Below, piece by piece: positions 26,352 to 38,311 of a stretch of 64,000 nt of DNA (position 1 is the first letter of the stretch; each line of letters begins with the position of its first letter). Source of the stretch: Ornithinibacillus contaminans (lineage in GTDB: Bacteria > Bacillota > Bacilli > Bacillales > Amphibacillaceae); the NCBI RefSeq assembly GCF_001038425.2, contig NZ_LDPV02000020.1:1-64000 (forward strand), in the 5' to 3' direction. Below the pieces are notes generated by a model, which worked only from the letters and a program-made list of their open reading frames with translations, ran no database searches and had not been told where the DNA came from. Made by a program: the position numbers and the translations under genes.

Positions 26352-28601
26352 CTATTTTCTTTTTCGTACAGGCGGTTTCTTTGATTTGGTTGATCCTTTT
26401 GCCGCTCTATTTTGTTTCGATTTCTTATCGTTATTCGTTGGCTTAGGCTTACCTGGTTTGCCTTGCTTTCCGCCACCAATGATTTCAAAGTCTATCGCAT
26501 GCTCGTCCATATTGACACTTGTGACACGAACCTTCACTTCTTGTCCGATACGATAAACCTTACCAGTTCGTTCCCCAATCATCGCATAATGTCGTTCATC
26601 GAAATGATAATAATCATCGGTTAGATAACTTACATGGACTAATCCTTCGATAGTATTCTCCAATTCAACAAATAGTCCAAAGCTTGTCACAGAGCTTATC
26701 ACACCAGTATATTCTTCCCCAATTCGTTCAAACATGTACTCTGCCTTTTTCAAGTCATCTGTATCTCGCTCGGCATCCACTGCTGTTCGCTCCCTCTCAG
26801 ATGAATGACGTGCAATCTCTGGCAGTTTATCCTTCCATGTACCAATTGTTTTGGCATCTAAGCTTTTTTCAATTAAATAGGTACGAATCAAGCGATGAAC
26901 AATTAAGTCTGGATAACGACGTATTGGCGAAGTAAAATGTGTATAAAATTCTGTCGCAAGCCCAAAGTGACCAATGCCCTGTGAATCATATTTCGCCTGC
27001 TTCATAGAGCGAAGCATTAGTTTGGAAATAATCATTTCCTCTGGTTCGCCTTCAGCCTCTTCCAATACCTTCTGCAAGCTCTGTGGATGAATCTCATTAG
27101 CCGTTCCTTTCACCTTATAACCCAATCCAGCTAAAAATTCAAAGAAGTGCTGTAGCTTGCTTTGGTCTGGATCCTCATGAATACGATGAATGAACGGAAC
27201 TTCCATCCAGTGAAAATGCTCTGCGACTGTTTCATTCGCTGCCAGCATAAATTCTTCAATTAAACGTTCTGCAACAGATCGCTCCCGAATGACAACATCC
27301 GTTGGCTTCCCTTTTTCATCAACAAGGACTTTTGCTTCTTTAAAATCAAAATCAATAGCACCACGTCCCATGCGCTTTCCTCTTAAAATAGAAGCTAGCT
27401 TTTCCATCTGTTCAAACATTGGAACTAACGGACGATACTTTTCGCGCAATTCTTCGTCTTGATCGACTAAAATTTTATTCACATCACTATAGGTCATTCT
27501 TTCCGTTGTCTTGATAACGCTTTGGAAGATTTCATGGTTGACGACTTTACCCGTCGTATCAATCTCCATCTCACAGCCTAATGTTAGCCGGTCCACTTTT
27601 GGATTTAAGGAACAAATCCCATTCGATAATCGGTGTGGAATCATCGGAATAACACGGTCAACTAAGTAGACACTTGTCCCACGCTCTAATGCCTCCTTAT
27701 CGATTGCTGAACCTTCTTTTACATAATAACTAACATCGGCAATATAAACACCAAGCTTATAGTTGCCATTGTCTAATCGTTTCACAGTAACAGCATCATC
27801 AAGGTCTTTCGCATCTGCACCATCAATTGTCACAATGACTTCATCTCGAAGATCACGTCGGGAACCAATTTCCGATTCGTCAATTGTTTCTGGTGTGTTC
27901 ATTGCTTGTTCTAGTACTTCAGGTGGGAAGTCCATTTTAATACCGTGCTTATATATAATGGAAATAATATCAATTCCAGGATCATTTTTATGTCCAAGAA
28001 TTTGAACGATTTCTCCCTCAGCACTTTTACGGTTCTCTGGATACTTGGTGATTTTAGCAATAACCTTATGCCCACTTACAGCACCATTAATACTGCCCTT
28101 TGGAATAAAGATGTCATTCGGAATACGTTTATCATCCGCAATAACAAAGCCAAATGCTCGATTATCTTCAAAGGTACCAACGACCTCGGTAATTGCTCGT
28201 TCTACGATACGAATCACTGTACCCTCTGGTCGGCTACCAGTAGCATCACGCTTTTCAATTCGCACTAGCACCGTGTCATTATTCATCGCAGAGGCTAGAT
28301 CAGAATGATGAATGTACACATCCGTCTCATTTTCATCATCTGGGATTAAAAAGGCAAATCCTTTCGCATGCATTTGAATCCTACCACGAATAAGATTCAT
28401 TTTCTCTGGTAGGCCGAATCGGTTTTTCCTGGTTCGAACAAGCTCACCGTTATGCTCTAATTCATTTAGTGCTTTTACAAGTTCCTTAAAATCAACCACA
28501 TCAGTAATTTCTAGAATCTCTTCTAGCTCTTCAACAGCTAATGGCTTCGAATCATATGTTTTAAAAAATTCTCTTACTTTATCGATCATTATTTCACTCA
28601 T
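26352..28601 (-). CDS. rnr: ribonuclease R
   Basis: The 749-residue 3'-5' exoribonuclease starts at ATG 28601, with AAGGTG about 6 nt upstream. It has an N-terminal winged-helix and cold-shock region, then the RNB catalytic domain with [12 protein letters not shown] (metal-binding Asp residues) and [28 protein letters not shown]. An S1 domain follows ([27 protein letters not shown]). The Lys-rich tail ([15 protein letters not shown]) is typical. RNase R degrades structured RNA and works with tmRNA in removing defective mRNA, which fits its place near smpB and ssrA. Confidence 0.95.
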   Translation of the reverse strand: MSEIMIDKVREFFKTYDSKPLAVEELEEILEITDVVDFKELVKALNELEHNGELVRTRKNRFGLPEKMNLIRGRIQMHAKGFAFLIPDDENETDVYIHHSDLASAMNNDTVLVRIEKRDATGSRPEGTVIRIVERAITEVVGTFEDNRAFGFVIADDKRIPNDIFIPKGSINGAVSGHKVIAKITKYPENRKSAEGEIVQILGHKNDPGIDIISIIYKHGIKMDFPPEVLEQAMNTPETIDESEIGSRRDLRDEVIVTIDGADAKDLDDAVTVKRLDNGNYKLGVYIADVSYYVKEGSAIDKEALERGTSVYLVDRVIPMIPHRLSNGICSLNPKVDRLTLGCEMEIDTTGKVVNHEIFQSVIKTTERMTYSDVNKILVDQDEELREKYRPLVPMFEQMEKLASILRGKRMGRGAIDFDFKEAKVLVDEKGKPTDVVIRERSVAERLIEEFMLAANETVAEHFHWMEVPFIHRIHEDPDQSKLQHFFEFLAGLGYKVKGTANEIHPQSLQKVLEEAEGEPEEMIISKLMLRSMKQAKYDSQGIGHFGLATEFYTHFTSPIRRYPDLIVHRLIRTYLIEKSLDAKTIGTWKDKLPEIARHSSERERTAVDAERDTDDLKKAEYMFERIGEEYTGVISSVTSFGLFVELENTIEGLVHVSYLTDDYYHFDERHYAMIGERTGKVYRIGQEVKVRVTSVNMDEHAIDFEIIGGGKQGKPGKPKPTNNDKKSKQNRAAKGSTKSKKPPVRKRK

Positions 28602-28649
28602 CCTAACACCTTCTTTCACTTTCCATTGTAAACCTTTTGTTAATCAGCA

Positions 28650-29396
28650 TTATTCTTCCCAATCTAATGATTCTAAAAACTGATAAATATCTTCATGAAG
28701 CTTTTCTTTCTCTTTATCCAATGTAATAACGTGTCCGGATTCCTCGTACCATTTTAGTTCTTTATGATCCGCTTCCACATTTTCGTAAATATATGTAGCA
28801 CTTTCTGTATTTATCATCTTATCTAACCTAGCCTGCACAACCATTGTTGGCGTGTAGATCGTGTCGATATTTTGCTGTACATCTTTAATCAGCTTACCTA
28901 ATTCCGTAAACATCGGACTAGAATTTTCCATCAAAGAAGCAACCTCTTCGCTTATGACTTCCGCTTCTTTTCCTTCTAGCTGCTTGTATTCCTTTGAAAA
29001 GACTTGGAAACCAGCCGTTAATTGTTTTTCATTATCAAAAAACATCGGTGCGCACATTGGAATTACTGCTTTTACATTTTCCGAATAAGATAGCTTTAAG
29101 CTCAGTACGCCACCAAGTGATAATCCACAAACAGCAATTTCCTTATATCCTAATGTTTTCAACTGTTGAAAAGCTTCCTGAACATCGCTCCACCACTGGT
29201 CTGGTCTTGTTTGAATTAATTCCTCGGGCGGCTTTCCGTGACCACGATAAATTGGAGCATGTGTCGTATACCCCTTCTTCTCTAAAAAACGGCCAAGCAT
29301 GCGGACATCAGCTGAATGACCTGTAAATCCATGTAATAATAGAACTGCTCTAGGTCCTGCTTCAAATGTAAATGGTTTTGGTTGAATAACTCTCAT
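28650..29396 (-). CDS. est: carboxylesterase (Est30/YvaK type)
   Basis: An alpha/beta hydrolase of 248 residues from ATG 29396. The oxyanion motif LLLHGFTGHSADVRMLG is near the N-terminus, the nucleophile Ser in GLSLGG at about residue 93, and the late GHVITLDKEKEKLHEDI supplies the His. It matches the Bacillus/Geobacillus Est30 carboxylesterase, which hydrolyses short to medium acyl esters. In B. subtilis yvaK also lies between secG and rnr. The ribosome site AAGGAG is about 10 nt from the ATG. Confidence 0.9.
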   Translation of the reverse strand: MRVIQPKPFTFEAGPRAVLLLHGFTGHSADVRMLGRFLEKKGYTTHAPIYRGHGKPPEELIQTRPDQWWSDVQEAFQQLKTLGYKEIAVCGLSLGGVLSLKLSYSENVKAVIPMCAPMFFDNEKQLTAGFQVFSKEYKQLEGKEAEVISEEVASLMENSSPMFTELGKLIKDVQQNIDTIYTPTMVVQARLDKMINTESATYIYENVEADHKELKWYEESGHVITLDKEKEKLHEDIYQFLESLDWEE

Positions 29397-29528
29397 CTTA
29401 CGAAAACTCCTTTTCCCCACTATGATAGGATTACATCTTTTGATTAGTTAATTAAAGTCCCTATCAGGTTTATAACTATTATATACTGTCCCCCTTATAC
29501 AGGAAAACTACACGATTATAAAATAAAA

Positions 29529-29559
29529 AACCCTCACCACGATTCATGTGATAAGGGTT
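29529..29559 (-). terminator. terminator-like hairpin between secG and est
   Basis: AACCCTCACCACG (29529-29541) pairs with TGTGATAAGGGTT (29547-29559), with TTTTTTATTTT after it on the minus strand. It lies right after secG and so may limit read-through into est. Confidence 0.75.
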
Positions 29560-29566
29560 ACGCTTA

Positions 29567-29800
29567 CTATTGTAAAACGTATGCACTAAGAAAAGCTAGG
29601 ATAAAGAACAATACGCCTGTCACAACGGTTGCACGGTGTAGGACTAAGTCAATACCTCTTGCTTTTTGTTTACCGAATAACTGCTCTGCACCACCAGAAA
29701 TCGCTCCTGATAATCCAGCACTTTTACCACTTTGTAATAAAACTAAAACTATCATTATAATTGCGTCAAGTACTAGTAAAACATTTACAAAACTAGCCAT
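29567..29800 (-). CDS. secG: preprotein translocase subunit SecG
   Basis: The 77-residue protein starts at ATG 29800; AGGAGGTG lies 10 nt upstream. Two transmembrane helices flank the conserved loop [27 protein letters not shown], diagnostic for SecG of Gram-positive bacteria. It is the small subunit of the SecYEG channel and aids SecA-driven export. It heads the secG-est-rnr-(zupT)-smpB-ssrA block. Confidence 0.95.
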   Translation of the reverse strand: MASFVNVLLVLDAIIMIVLVLLQSGKSAGLSGAISGGAEQLFGKQKARGIDLVLHRATVVTGVLFFILAFLSAYVLQ

Positions 29801-29850
29801 GTTACCATGACACCTCCTGAACATATGCAGACAAATACTATTCTTACTTT

Positions 29851-29879
29851 AGCATAATATTGAATACGATATCAAGCAA
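29851..29879 (-). promoter_or_regulatory. sigma-A promoter of secG
   Basis: On the minus strand TTGCTT (29874-29879), a 17-nt spacer and TATGCT (29851-29856), about 50 nt before the secG start. Confidence 0.6.
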
Positions 29880-29982
29880 TTTTTCTAAAAACGATAGAAT
29901 CGATACACCAGTCATCCATATTCGCAATTTCACAAGCATTCATCTATGATAAAAATAACAGAATAAACGAGGGAGTGATACT

Positions 29983-30909
29983 ATGAAGACAACATTTTGG
30001 CTCAAAACGATAGATAACGTTGAAATCTATGTTGAAAAATGGACCGACCCAGATAAACAACCAAAAGCTATTCTTCAACTCGCTCATGGAATGGTCGAAC
30101 ATATTCAACGCTATCATGATTTCACCCAATTTTTAGTAGAACACGATATTTTCGTCTATGGTAATGATCATCGTGGTCATGGAAAGACAGGTCAGAAACA
30201 GGGGTTAATGGGTTATTTAGCAGAGCAAGATGGTTTTACAAAGGCGATGAATGACCTATATCACATTACAAAGGTTATTCAGGAGGAATACCCATCGATA
30301 CCTATCTTCTTACTTGGCCATAGTATGGGCTCATTCCTCGCTAGACACTATATTCAGGAGCATGGTGAAGCGATTAACGGTGTTATCTTATCTGGAACTG
30401 GCTACTACCCAAGTCTTTCAACTGCGTTTGGTAAAGCACTTTCAGCTAGACTTTCCCCTAAGAAAAAATCACCTATGATGAATAAACTTGCCTTTGGCGC
30501 ATTCAATCGAAAAATAACAAATCCAAAGACACCATTTGATTGGCTATCACATGATGAATCTGTCGTCCAAGCGTATATGCAAGATCGGTTTGCCGGCTAT
30601 ATCCCAACTGCACGATTTTTCTATGATTTAATGTGCGGACTCCAGTTTATTCATAATCAACAAAGAAACAACAACATACGGAAGGATTTACCGATGTTAT
30701 TCATTAGCGGTAATGCTGATCCAGTAGGTAATTATGGAAAAGGAATTCAAAAGACGGTATCTCTCTATAAAAATGTCGGTATAAAATCAATAGAAACAAA
30801 ACTTTTCGAGGATGGTCGACATGAGATGCTAAATGAAGTAAATAAGTCGGAGGTTTATCAAGAAATCGTACAATGGATTTTTCAATATTTACCAGACCAT
30901 CACCAATAA
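29983..30909 (+). CDS. alpha/beta hydrolase, lysophospholipase/monoacylglycerol lipase-like
   Basis: The 308-residue protein shows the serine-hydrolase set: LAHGMVEHIQRYHDF (oxyanion loop), GNDHRGHGKTG, the nucleophile in LLGHSMGS near residue 114, the acid after LFISGNADPVG, and DGRHEMLNE for the His. This is the Hydrolase_4 (lysophospholipase) family, which cleaves monoacylglycerols or lysophospholipids. There is no signal peptide, so it acts inside the cell. It is divergent from secG. The substrate is inferred from the family. Confidence 0.85.
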   Translation: MKTTFWLKTIDNVEIYVEKWTDPDKQPKAILQLAHGMVEHIQRYHDFTQFLVEHDIFVYGNDHRGHGKTGQKQGLMGYLAEQDGFTKAMNDLYHITKVIQEEYPSIPIFLLGHSMGSFLARHYIQEHGEAINGVILSGTGYYPSLSTAFGKALSARLSPKKKSPMMNKLAFGAFNRKITNPKTPFDWLSHDESVVQAYMQDRFAGYIPTARFFYDLMCGLQFIHNQQRNNNIRKDLPMLFISGNADPVGNYGKGIQKTVSLYKNVGIKSIETKLFEDGRHEMLNEVNKSEVYQEIVQWIFQYLPDHHQ

Positions 30910-30966
30910 AGCGTTTTCATTGTGAATAATTTATTTCAGTTCGATGAATTGCTTGAATCAATGACC

Positions 30967-31005
30967 TGAAACGGTTAACATGGAATAGTAATAATTGATT
31001 ATATT
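30967..31005 (+). promoter_or_regulatory. ptsI promoter with cre-like sequence
   Basis: TTAACA (30975-30980), a 19-nt spacer and TATATT (31000-31005) make a fair sigma-A promoter. TGAAACGGTTAACA (30967-30980), overlapping the -35, matches the CcpA cre pattern TGWAANCGNTNWCA except for one base in the central CG. Binding by CcpA is therefore only possible. Confidence 0.35.
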
Positions 31006-31029
31006 ATGTCGAAGGGTTGGTACAATAGT

Positions 31030-32742
31030 ATGACAAACATCCAAGGAATTGCCGCATCTTCTGGAATTGCAATTGCAAAGGCTTACCACCTTGTAACGCC
31101 AGATTTAACGTATACGAAGACAACAATTGAAGATCCATCTAAAGAGATCGAGCGTTTAGATAGTGCACTTGCCATTTCCAAGCAAGAATTAGAAAAAATT
31201 AAAGCGCATACGCTAAAAGAGCTAGGTGAAGAACATGCAGAAATATTCTCCGCTCATTTATTAGTGTTAGGTGATCCAGAACTTATTAATCCGATTAAAG
31301 ATAAGATTCAAAATGAAAACGCTATGGCTGAAGCTGCGCTTGAAGAAACCGCTTCAATGTTTATTCAAATGTTTGAAAGCATGGACAATGAATACATGCG
31401 TGAACGTGCTGCTGATATCCGTGACGTAACAAAACGCGTGCTTGCTCATTTGTTAGGGGTATCCTTCCCTAACCCAGCATTAATTGACGAAGAAGTTATC
31501 GTGATTGCAGGGGATTTAACCCCATCAGACACAGCACAATTGAATCGTCAATTTGTTAAAGGGTTTGCAACAGACATCGGTGGACGCACATCACACTCTG
31601 CCATTATGGCAAGATCATTAGAAATTCCAGCAGTTGTTGGTACAAAAACAGTAACGACAACCGTTGCGAAGGATGATATCGTTATTATTGATGGTATTGA
31701 TGGAAACGTAATCGTTAATCCTTCAGAAGCAGACATCAAGGCTTACGAAGAAAAACAAGCTAACTTTGCCAAACAACAGGCACTATGGGCTGAATTAAAG
31801 GACGAGCCTACGCTTACTTCCGATGGCGAACAAGTAGAGCTTGTCGCAAACATCGGTACACCAGATGATGTAATCGGTGTTCTTAACAATGGTGGCGAAG
31901 GTGTTGGATTATACCGCACAGAATTCTTATATATGGGTAAAAGCGAACTTCCAACAGAAGATGAGCAATACGAGGCATATAAGTCCGTGTTAGAACAAAT
32001 GGGAGAGAAGCCAGTTGTTGTGCGTACCCTTGATGTAGGTGGCGACAAAGAACTTCCATATCTAGATCTTCCAAAAGAATTAAACCCATTCTTAGGCTTC
32101 CGAGCTATTCGCTTCTGCTTGGAAAATGAACATGTCTTCCGTCCTCAACTACGTGCATTACTACGCGCTAGTGTACACGGAAATCTAAAAATCATGTTCC
32201 CGATGATTGCAACACTGGAAGAGTTCCGGAAAGCAAAAGAAATTTTACTAGACGAGAAAGCAAACTTGACGAAAGAAGGACATCAAGTATCAGATTCAAT
32301 CGAAGTTGGTATCATGGTCGAAATCCCGTCAACAGCTGTTATTGCAAAACAATTTGCAAAGGAAGTTGATTTCTTCAGTATTGGGACGAATGATTTAATT
32401 CAATATACAATGGCTGCTGATCGTATGAATGAGCAAGTATCCTACTTGTACCAGCCATACCATCCGGCTATCTTAAATTTAGTGAACAATGTGATAGAAG
32501 CCGCTCACCAAGAAGGCAAATGGGCTGGAATGTGTGGAGAGATGGCTGGAGATCCAATCGCCATTCCAATCTTACTTGGACTTGGTTTAGATGAATTTAG
32601 TATGAGTGCTACATCAATTTTACCAGCACGTACACAATTAAAAGGCATCTCTAAGAAGGATCTTGCTTCCTATAAAGAACAACTACTATCTATGTCCACA
32701 GCAGAAGAAGTAGTAGCATTTATAAAAGAAAAAACTGAATAA
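31030..32742 (+). CDS. ptsI: phosphoenolpyruvate-protein phosphotransferase (PTS enzyme I)
   Basis: Enzyme I (570 residues from ATG 31030) passes phosphate from PEP to HPr, the first step of sugar uptake by the PTS. The phospho-His lies in [21 protein letters not shown] near residue 189. The PEP-binding barrel has [41 protein letters not shown] and the Cys in [10 protein letters not shown] near residue 502. An upstream in-frame ATG (31006) would overlap the likely -10 box and has no ribosome site. Unlike in B. subtilis, ptsH is not upstream: only about 120 bp separate it from a hydrolase gene. Confidence 0.95.
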   Translation: MTNIQGIAASSGIAIAKAYHLVTPDLTYTKTTIEDPSKEIERLDSALAISKQELEKIKAHTLKELGEEHAEIFSAHLLVLGDPELINPIKDKIQNENAMAEAALEETASMFIQMFESMDNEYMRERAADIRDVTKRVLAHLLGVSFPNPALIDEEVIVIAGDLTPSDTAQLNRQFVKGFATDIGGRTSHSAIMARSLEIPAVVGTKTVTTTVAKDDIVIIDGIDGNVIVNPSEADIKAYEEKQANFAKQQALWAELKDEPTLTSDGEQVELVANIGTPDDVIGVLNNGGEGVGLYRTEFLYMGKSELPTEDEQYEAYKSVLEQMGEKPVVVRTLDVGGDKELPYLDLPKELNPFLGFRAIRFCLENEHVFRPQLRALLRASVHGNLKIMFPMIATLEEFRKAKEILLDEKANLTKEGHQVSDSIEVGIMVEIPSTAVIAKQFAKEVDFFSIGTNDLIQYTMAADRMNEQVSYLYQPYHPAILNLVNNVIEAAHQEGKWAGMCGEMAGDPIAIPILLGLGLDEFSMSATSILPARTQLKGISKKDLASYKEQLLSMSTAEEVVAFIKEKTE

Positions 32743-32756
32743 AAATAACAAATGCA

Positions 32757-32789
32757 AAGCTCCGTTTGGTATCAGACGGAGCTTTTTTT
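32757..32789 (+). terminator. terminator of ptsI
   Basis: AAGCTCCGT (32757-32765) pairs with ACGGAGCTT (32776-32784), with a T run to 32789. Confidence 0.9.
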
Positions 32790-32845
32790 GATAACATATG
32801 TTAATGCCATTTAATCTAGTTTAATCCCATTACAAGAAATGTCCA

Positions 32846-33826
32846 TCACTGTTGGGTAAAATTTTGCCCTGTCATTGTACTCATGAAATCATTAAAAAAA
32901 CTAGGATAGTCGAAGTCAAATGCTATTCGGTGGGTTTTAACTTCCTGTTCTGTCTCCTCTTCTAAGCTTCCAAAGGGTCTAATATCTGCAATACTTTGAC
33001 CACGTTCTGTCCCTTGGGTCGCTTGGACAATATACACCGGTAAATCCCGAAACGTAAACATATCCTCGCGATCAACAGCCATTAGTGTTAACACGTCATG
33101 TAGCGGACTCCCTTGGATACTAGGATCACGTTCTTTATAATAATTAAAGTAATAGTCAATCAATGGCTTAACGATGTCAATCGGTCCTAATTGGTCTATA
33201 TAATCTACCATCTCGGGAGTAGCAATCGCGTATTCTGTAACATTAAGCGGTATGATCGTAATATTTTCACCATAGGTCATTACAATCTGTGCAGCCACAG
33301 GATCTCCATGAAAATTCGCCTCCGAGACTGCTGTTACATTGCCCGGGACCCAAAATGCTCCACCCATAATATAAATCTCCTTCACCTGCTCCATTGTACT
33401 TGGGTAAAGCAGATACATGGTGGCTAGAGAGGTTAATCTTCCTATATTTACAATGATTAACTCATCTTTATTTTCTTCAATAATTTCAAGAATCCGAAAG
33501 AAATTTTCAAAAGAAACATCCTCTCCCGCTGTCGGTGGTGTAATTGGACCAAGCCCATATTCACCATGTATTTCAGGAACAAAATCAGGTCTATCCGATG
33601 TCATCGGGTTTCGTGCCCCTGCAATTATTTCGATATCACTTTCCCCAATAGAATTAAAGATATTCCGCAAATATTGTGTCGTAGCCAAAGCGTTCTCTCG
33701 GGGTATATTTCCGTAATCAGAAACAATCCCGACTATATCAATACTTTCCTTTAGAAAACCATAAATAAGGGCAATTGAATCATCTATTCCAATATCAGCA
33801 AAAATCAGTACCTTTTTACTCAACAT
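32846..33826 (-). CDS. inosine/uridine-preferring-type nucleoside hydrolase
   Basis: The 326-residue protein starts at ATG 33826 behind AAAGGAAG. It has the nucleoside hydrolase fold: the N-terminal metal motif reads FADIGIDD (residues 9-16), MGGAFWVPGNVT and ANFHGDPVAA lie in the middle, and SPLHDVLTLMAV is near the C-terminus. Canonical enzymes have DxDPGxDD; here the first Asp is Phe and Pro is Ile, while the second Asp and the DD pair are kept. The family splits ribonucleosides to base and ribose. With the altered motif, the substrate and even activity are less sure. It appears monocistronic. Confidence 0.75.
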   Translation of the reverse strand: MLSKKVLIFADIGIDDSIALIYGFLKESIDIVGIVSDYGNIPRENALATTQYLRNIFNSIGESDIEIIAGARNPMTSDRPDFVPEIHGEYGLGPITPPTAGEDVSFENFFRILEIIEENKDELIIVNIGRLTSLATMYLLYPSTMEQVKEIYIMGGAFWVPGNVTAVSEANFHGDPVAAQIVMTYGENITIIPLNVTEYAIATPEMVDYIDQLGPIDIVKPLIDYYFNYYKERDPSIQGSPLHDVLTLMAVDREDMFTFRDLPVYIVQATQGTERGQSIADIRPFGSLEEETEQEVKTHRIAFDFDYPSFFNDFMSTMTGQNFTQQ

Positions 33827-34015
33827 GTATCTTCCTTTCAAAGTCATGTTTTGTAGTCATTTCTATAGCTTAATGCAAAATGGACTTGTCCTGTGAAGAA
33901 GTTAATAGTAGTTTCACCACTAACACCAAAAATAAGGAATAAAAATGAGAACGGCATTTAATAAAATGGAAAAAGAGAGCGAAACAAAAAATATACCCTA
34001 AATTAACATAAAAAA

Positions 34016-34040
34016 ACGCTTGGAAAAATAATCCAACCGC
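34016..34040 (-). terminator. terminator after the small membrane gene
   Basis: ACGCTTGGA (34016-34024) pairs with TCCAACCGC (34032-34040) with one mismatch and a terminal wobble. TTTTTT follows on the minus strand, about 90 nt after the stop of the gene at 34129. Confidence 0.6.
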
Positions 34041-34128
34041 TTTATAATTCCTGCTATTCTTCTTGCTCAACTAAACACTTTTTTAGGGTGCTTTTGCATA
34101 AGTTGTTTTTTGTAAAACTACCTATACT

Positions 34129-34335
34129 TTAACCATAAAATCCGATGATGTTTAGGATTAAAACGCCAATAATAGTAACTCCTATTCCAGTAGCAAACAC
34201 AATCCCGCTTGTTTTAACTTCTTTTGTATCAAACCATACAACAAGAGTTAGTATCACTGAAAATATCAGACCAAAAAAAATGGAGGCAAAAGGGTTAGTA
34301 GGCTGAATCCAGTCATACCAGTTTAGTAAATCCAT
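34129..34335 (-). CDS. small membrane protein with two helices
   Basis: Sixty-eight residues from ATG 34335, with GGGGAGTGA 6 nt upstream, so it is probably real. Two hydrophobic segments (about residues 17-34 and 44-66) are joined by a short polar loop, FDTKEVKTSG. I do not recognise the family. It is transcribed alone, with a terminator at 34016-34040. Confidence 0.65.
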   Translation of the reverse strand: MDLLNWYDWIQPTNPFASIFFGLIFSVILTLVVWFDTKEVKTSGIVFATGIGVTIIGVLILNIIGFYG

Positions 34336-34652
34336 TAAATCACTCCCCTAAACATTAGTAACTAAACTTTTTGTTATTGACGAAAGTACAATTTATCACG
34401 TTTTAAATTTTAATACGAATAACACATAATCTTGGTTTCAAAAATACACTGATTCTCTTAGTTATAGTATGATTCCTCTGTGAATTTCCGGTATTTATTC
34501 ATATAATCATTGATTTAACGACAAAGAAAAAATGTAGTGCTAAACTCTTCAAGAGTTAGCACTACATTTAACTTGTCATTATGAAATTTTCGTCACAACA
34601 ACAACAACTGAATTACTTACGATAAGAATCATCGCAGCCTTTTCAACATTTA
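34336..34652. other. 317-bp intergenic region with the operon terminator
   Basis: Apart from the eno terminator (34530-34569) I see no gene. The left part should carry the promoter of the small membrane gene, but no clear boxes were found. Confidence 0.6.
34530..34569 (-). terminator. terminator of the glycolytic operon
   Basis: AAATGTAGTGCTAA (34530-34543) pairs perfectly with its complement ending at 34569, and CTCTT/AAGAG pairs inside. On the minus strand TTTTTTC follows. It lies about 80 nt after the eno stop. Confidence 0.85.
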
Positions 34653-35957
<1,305 letters not shown>

Positions 35958-37496
35958 TTACTTTTTAATTAATGATGAACCTGTCATCTCTTTTGGTTTT
36001 TCAACTTCTAATAAATCAAGCAATGTCGGAGCTAAGTCTGCTAGAATTCCGCCATCACGTAATTCGATATTATCCTTTGTAACAATTACTGGTACTGGGT
36101 TAGTCGTATGGGCTGTCATTGGATTACCCTCAAGTGTTACCACTTCATCAGAGTTCCCATGATCCGCAGTAATAATCGCACTACCGCCTAACTCGACTAT
36201 TTTATCCACAATTTTGCCAAGACATTCATCAACTGTTTCAATCGCGTCGATAGTTGGCTGTAACATTCCAGAATGCCCAACCATGTCAGGATTTGCAAAG
36301 TTTAAGATAATGGCATTTACTTCACCAGCATCTAATTCATTTAGCAATGCATCGGTTACTTCATATGCACTCATTTCCGGTTTCAAATCATAGGTTGCAA
36401 CCTTAGGTGAATCAATTAAAATTCGCTTTTCACCTGGAAATTCTTTTTCACGTCCACCACTCATAAAGAAGGTAACATGTGGATATTTCTCTGTTTCAGC
36501 GATACGCAATTGCTTCATATTGTTTTGTGCCAGTACTTCCCCAACTGTATTATCTAGGTTTACTGGTTCATATGCAACAAAACCGTCTACTGATTCACTA
36601 AATTGGGTTAACATAACGAAATCTAGATTCTTCGGTACGCCTGGTCCTCGGTCGAAATCACGGAAATCTTCATTGGCAAACGTACGTGAGATTTGAATGG
36701 CACGGTCTGGTCGGAAGTTATAGAAAATAATCGAATCATCATCCTCCACTTTACCAACTGGTGTACCAGATTCATCGGTAATCACGGATGGAATAACGAA
36801 TTCATCATAGATTCCATTTTGATAAGAATCTTCTACAACCGCTTGTGCACTTGTATAGCTTGGTCCTTCACCATAAACCATCGCATCATACGCTTTTTTC
36901 ACGCGATCCCATCGTTTATCACGGTCCATCGAATAATAACGTCCTGAGACTGTTGCAATTTCACCAACACCAAGCTCTTTCATTTTCACTTCGGTTTGTT
37001 CGATATAGCCTTTTGCAGTCTGCTGACCAACATCACGACCATCTAGAAAAGCATGTAAATATACTTTTTCTAGTCCTTGGTCTTTTGCTAGCTTCAATAG
37101 GGCAAATAAGTGTTCAATATGACTATGAACACCACCATCTGATAAAAGGCCAAAAATATGTAGTGCTTTATTTTTTTCCTTCGCACTAGCAATCGATTTT
37201 AAGAAGGCTTCCTTTTCAAAGAAATCTCCTTCACGAATGGACAAATTCACACGAGTTAGACTTTGATAAACAATACGTCCAGCTCCGATGTTCAAATGTC
37301 CTACTTCTGAATTACCCATTTGACCTTCTGGTAGTCCAACTGCTTCCCCACTAGCAATTAACTGGTTGTGAGCATATGTTTCCCAGTAACGATCGAAATT
37401 AGGCTTCTTCGCTTGCTTGACTGCATTTCCTTTTACTTCATCTCGAATGGCAAACCCATCAAGAATAATTAACGCAGCTAGTTTGTTTCCACTCAT
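35958..37496 (-). CDS. gpmI: 2,3-bisphosphoglycerate-independent phosphoglycerate mutase
   Basis: The 512-residue enzyme belongs to the alkaline phosphatase superfamily. The catalytic Ser is in [16 protein letters not shown] (about residue 63), [10 protein letters not shown] lies in the middle, and the metal-binding HTTNPVPVI and ADHGNSDE are near the C-terminus. It interconverts 3- and 2-phosphoglycerate using Mn2+. Its ATG overlaps the tpiA stop as ATGA, so translation is probably coupled. Confidence 0.97.
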   Translation of the reverse strand: MSGNKLAALIILDGFAIRDEVKGNAVKQAKKPNFDRYWETYAHNQLIASGEAVGLPEGQMGNSEVGHLNIGAGRIVYQSLTRVNLSIREGDFFEKEAFLKSIASAKEKNKALHIFGLLSDGGVHSHIEHLFALLKLAKDQGLEKVYLHAFLDGRDVGQQTAKGYIEQTEVKMKELGVGEIATVSGRYYSMDRDKRWDRVKKAYDAMVYGEGPSYTSAQAVVEDSYQNGIYDEFVIPSVITDESGTPVGKVEDDDSIIFYNFRPDRAIQISRTFANEDFRDFDRGPGVPKNLDFVMLTQFSESVDGFVAYEPVNLDNTVGEVLAQNNMKQLRIAETEKYPHVTFFMSGGREKEFPGEKRILIDSPKVATYDLKPEMSAYEVTDALLNELDAGEVNAIILNFANPDMVGHSGMLQPTIDAIETVDECLGKIVDKIVELGGSAIITADHGNSDEVVTLEGNPMTAHTTNPVPVIVTKDNIELRDGGILADLAPTLLDLLEVEKPKEMTGSSLIKK

Positions 37497-38251
37497 TTTG
37501 CTCCAGCCTCCACAAGCTGTAAGAATGAATCAGCTTCTAAGCTAGCGCCACCAACTAATGCTCCATCAATATCCGATTGTGCTAATAATTCATCAACATT
37601 AGAAGGTTTAACACTTCCACCGTATTGAATAACTACCGCGTCAGCAGTTGCCGCGTCTGTAACAGATTTCACGACATTACGGATATGTGCACAAACTTCA
37701 TTAGCATCCTCGCTTGATGCAGTCTTACCAGTACCAATTGCCCAAACAGGTTCATACGCAATGATTGTTTTAGCAACTTGATCATTAGATAGACCAGCTA
37801 AACCTTTTTTCACTTGCGTTTCTACTAATGACATTGTTTGATTCGCTTCACGTTGCTCAAGTGTTTCACCAACACACACAATTGGTGTTAGACCATGATT
37901 AAATGCAGCATGAGTTTTCTTGTTCACAGTCTCATCTGTTTCTGCAAAATACTCACGACGCTCTGAGTGACCTAATACAACATGTGTTACGCCTAAGTCT
38001 TTTAGCATTACAGGGCTAACTTCACCTGTATAGGCACCATTATCTTCAAAATGCATGTTTTGCGCACTAACTTTTAAGTTAGTACCTTTACTTTTCTCTA
38101 CTAAAGTAGCTAGATATGGAAATGGAGCACAAACAATTGCTTCTGCTTTATCATCGGCAGGAATCTTACCAACAACCGCATCAACGAATTGGGTAGCTTC
38201 TGCAAGTGTTTTGTTCATTTTCCAGTTACCTGCAATAATATTTTTACGCAT
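37493..38251 (-). CDS. tpiA: triosephosphate isomerase
   Basis: The 252-residue enzyme starts at ATG 38251 ([13 protein letters not shown]) behind AGAGGTGA. The active-site Lys is in GNWKMNK, the His in [12 protein letters not shown], and the Glu in [14 protein letters not shown]. It interconverts dihydroxyacetone phosphate and glyceraldehyde-3-phosphate. Unusually, 212 nt separate it from pgk and hold a periodic repeat array. Confidence 0.97.
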   Translation of the reverse strand: MRKNIIAGNWKMNKTLAEATQFVDAVVGKIPADDKAEAIVCAPFPYLATLVEKSKGTNLKVSAQNMHFEDNGAYTGEVSPVMLKDLGVTHVVLGHSERREYFAETDETVNKKTHAAFNHGLTPIVCVGETLEQREANQTMSLVETQVKKGLAGLSNDQVAKTIIAYEPVWAIGTGKTASSEDANEVCAHIRNVVKSVTDAATADAVVIQYGGSVKPSNVDELLAQSDIDGALVGGASLEADSFLQLVEAGAK

Positions 38252-38311
38252 GGTATTCACCTCTATCGTTAATTTCCACTTTTTCTTGAAGTGGGGTCTT
38301 ACTAGGAGAAA

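Noticed and set aside
24653-29877. Shared 13-mer ATACGATATCAAG near the ssrA and secG promoters
   Set aside because: Matches of 13 bases are expected many times in 64 kb, and it sits at different places relative to the two -35 boxes.
33870-34070. Minus-strand 66-residue hydrophobic frame
   Set aside because: TTG start without a ribosome site, and it overlaps a likely terminator.
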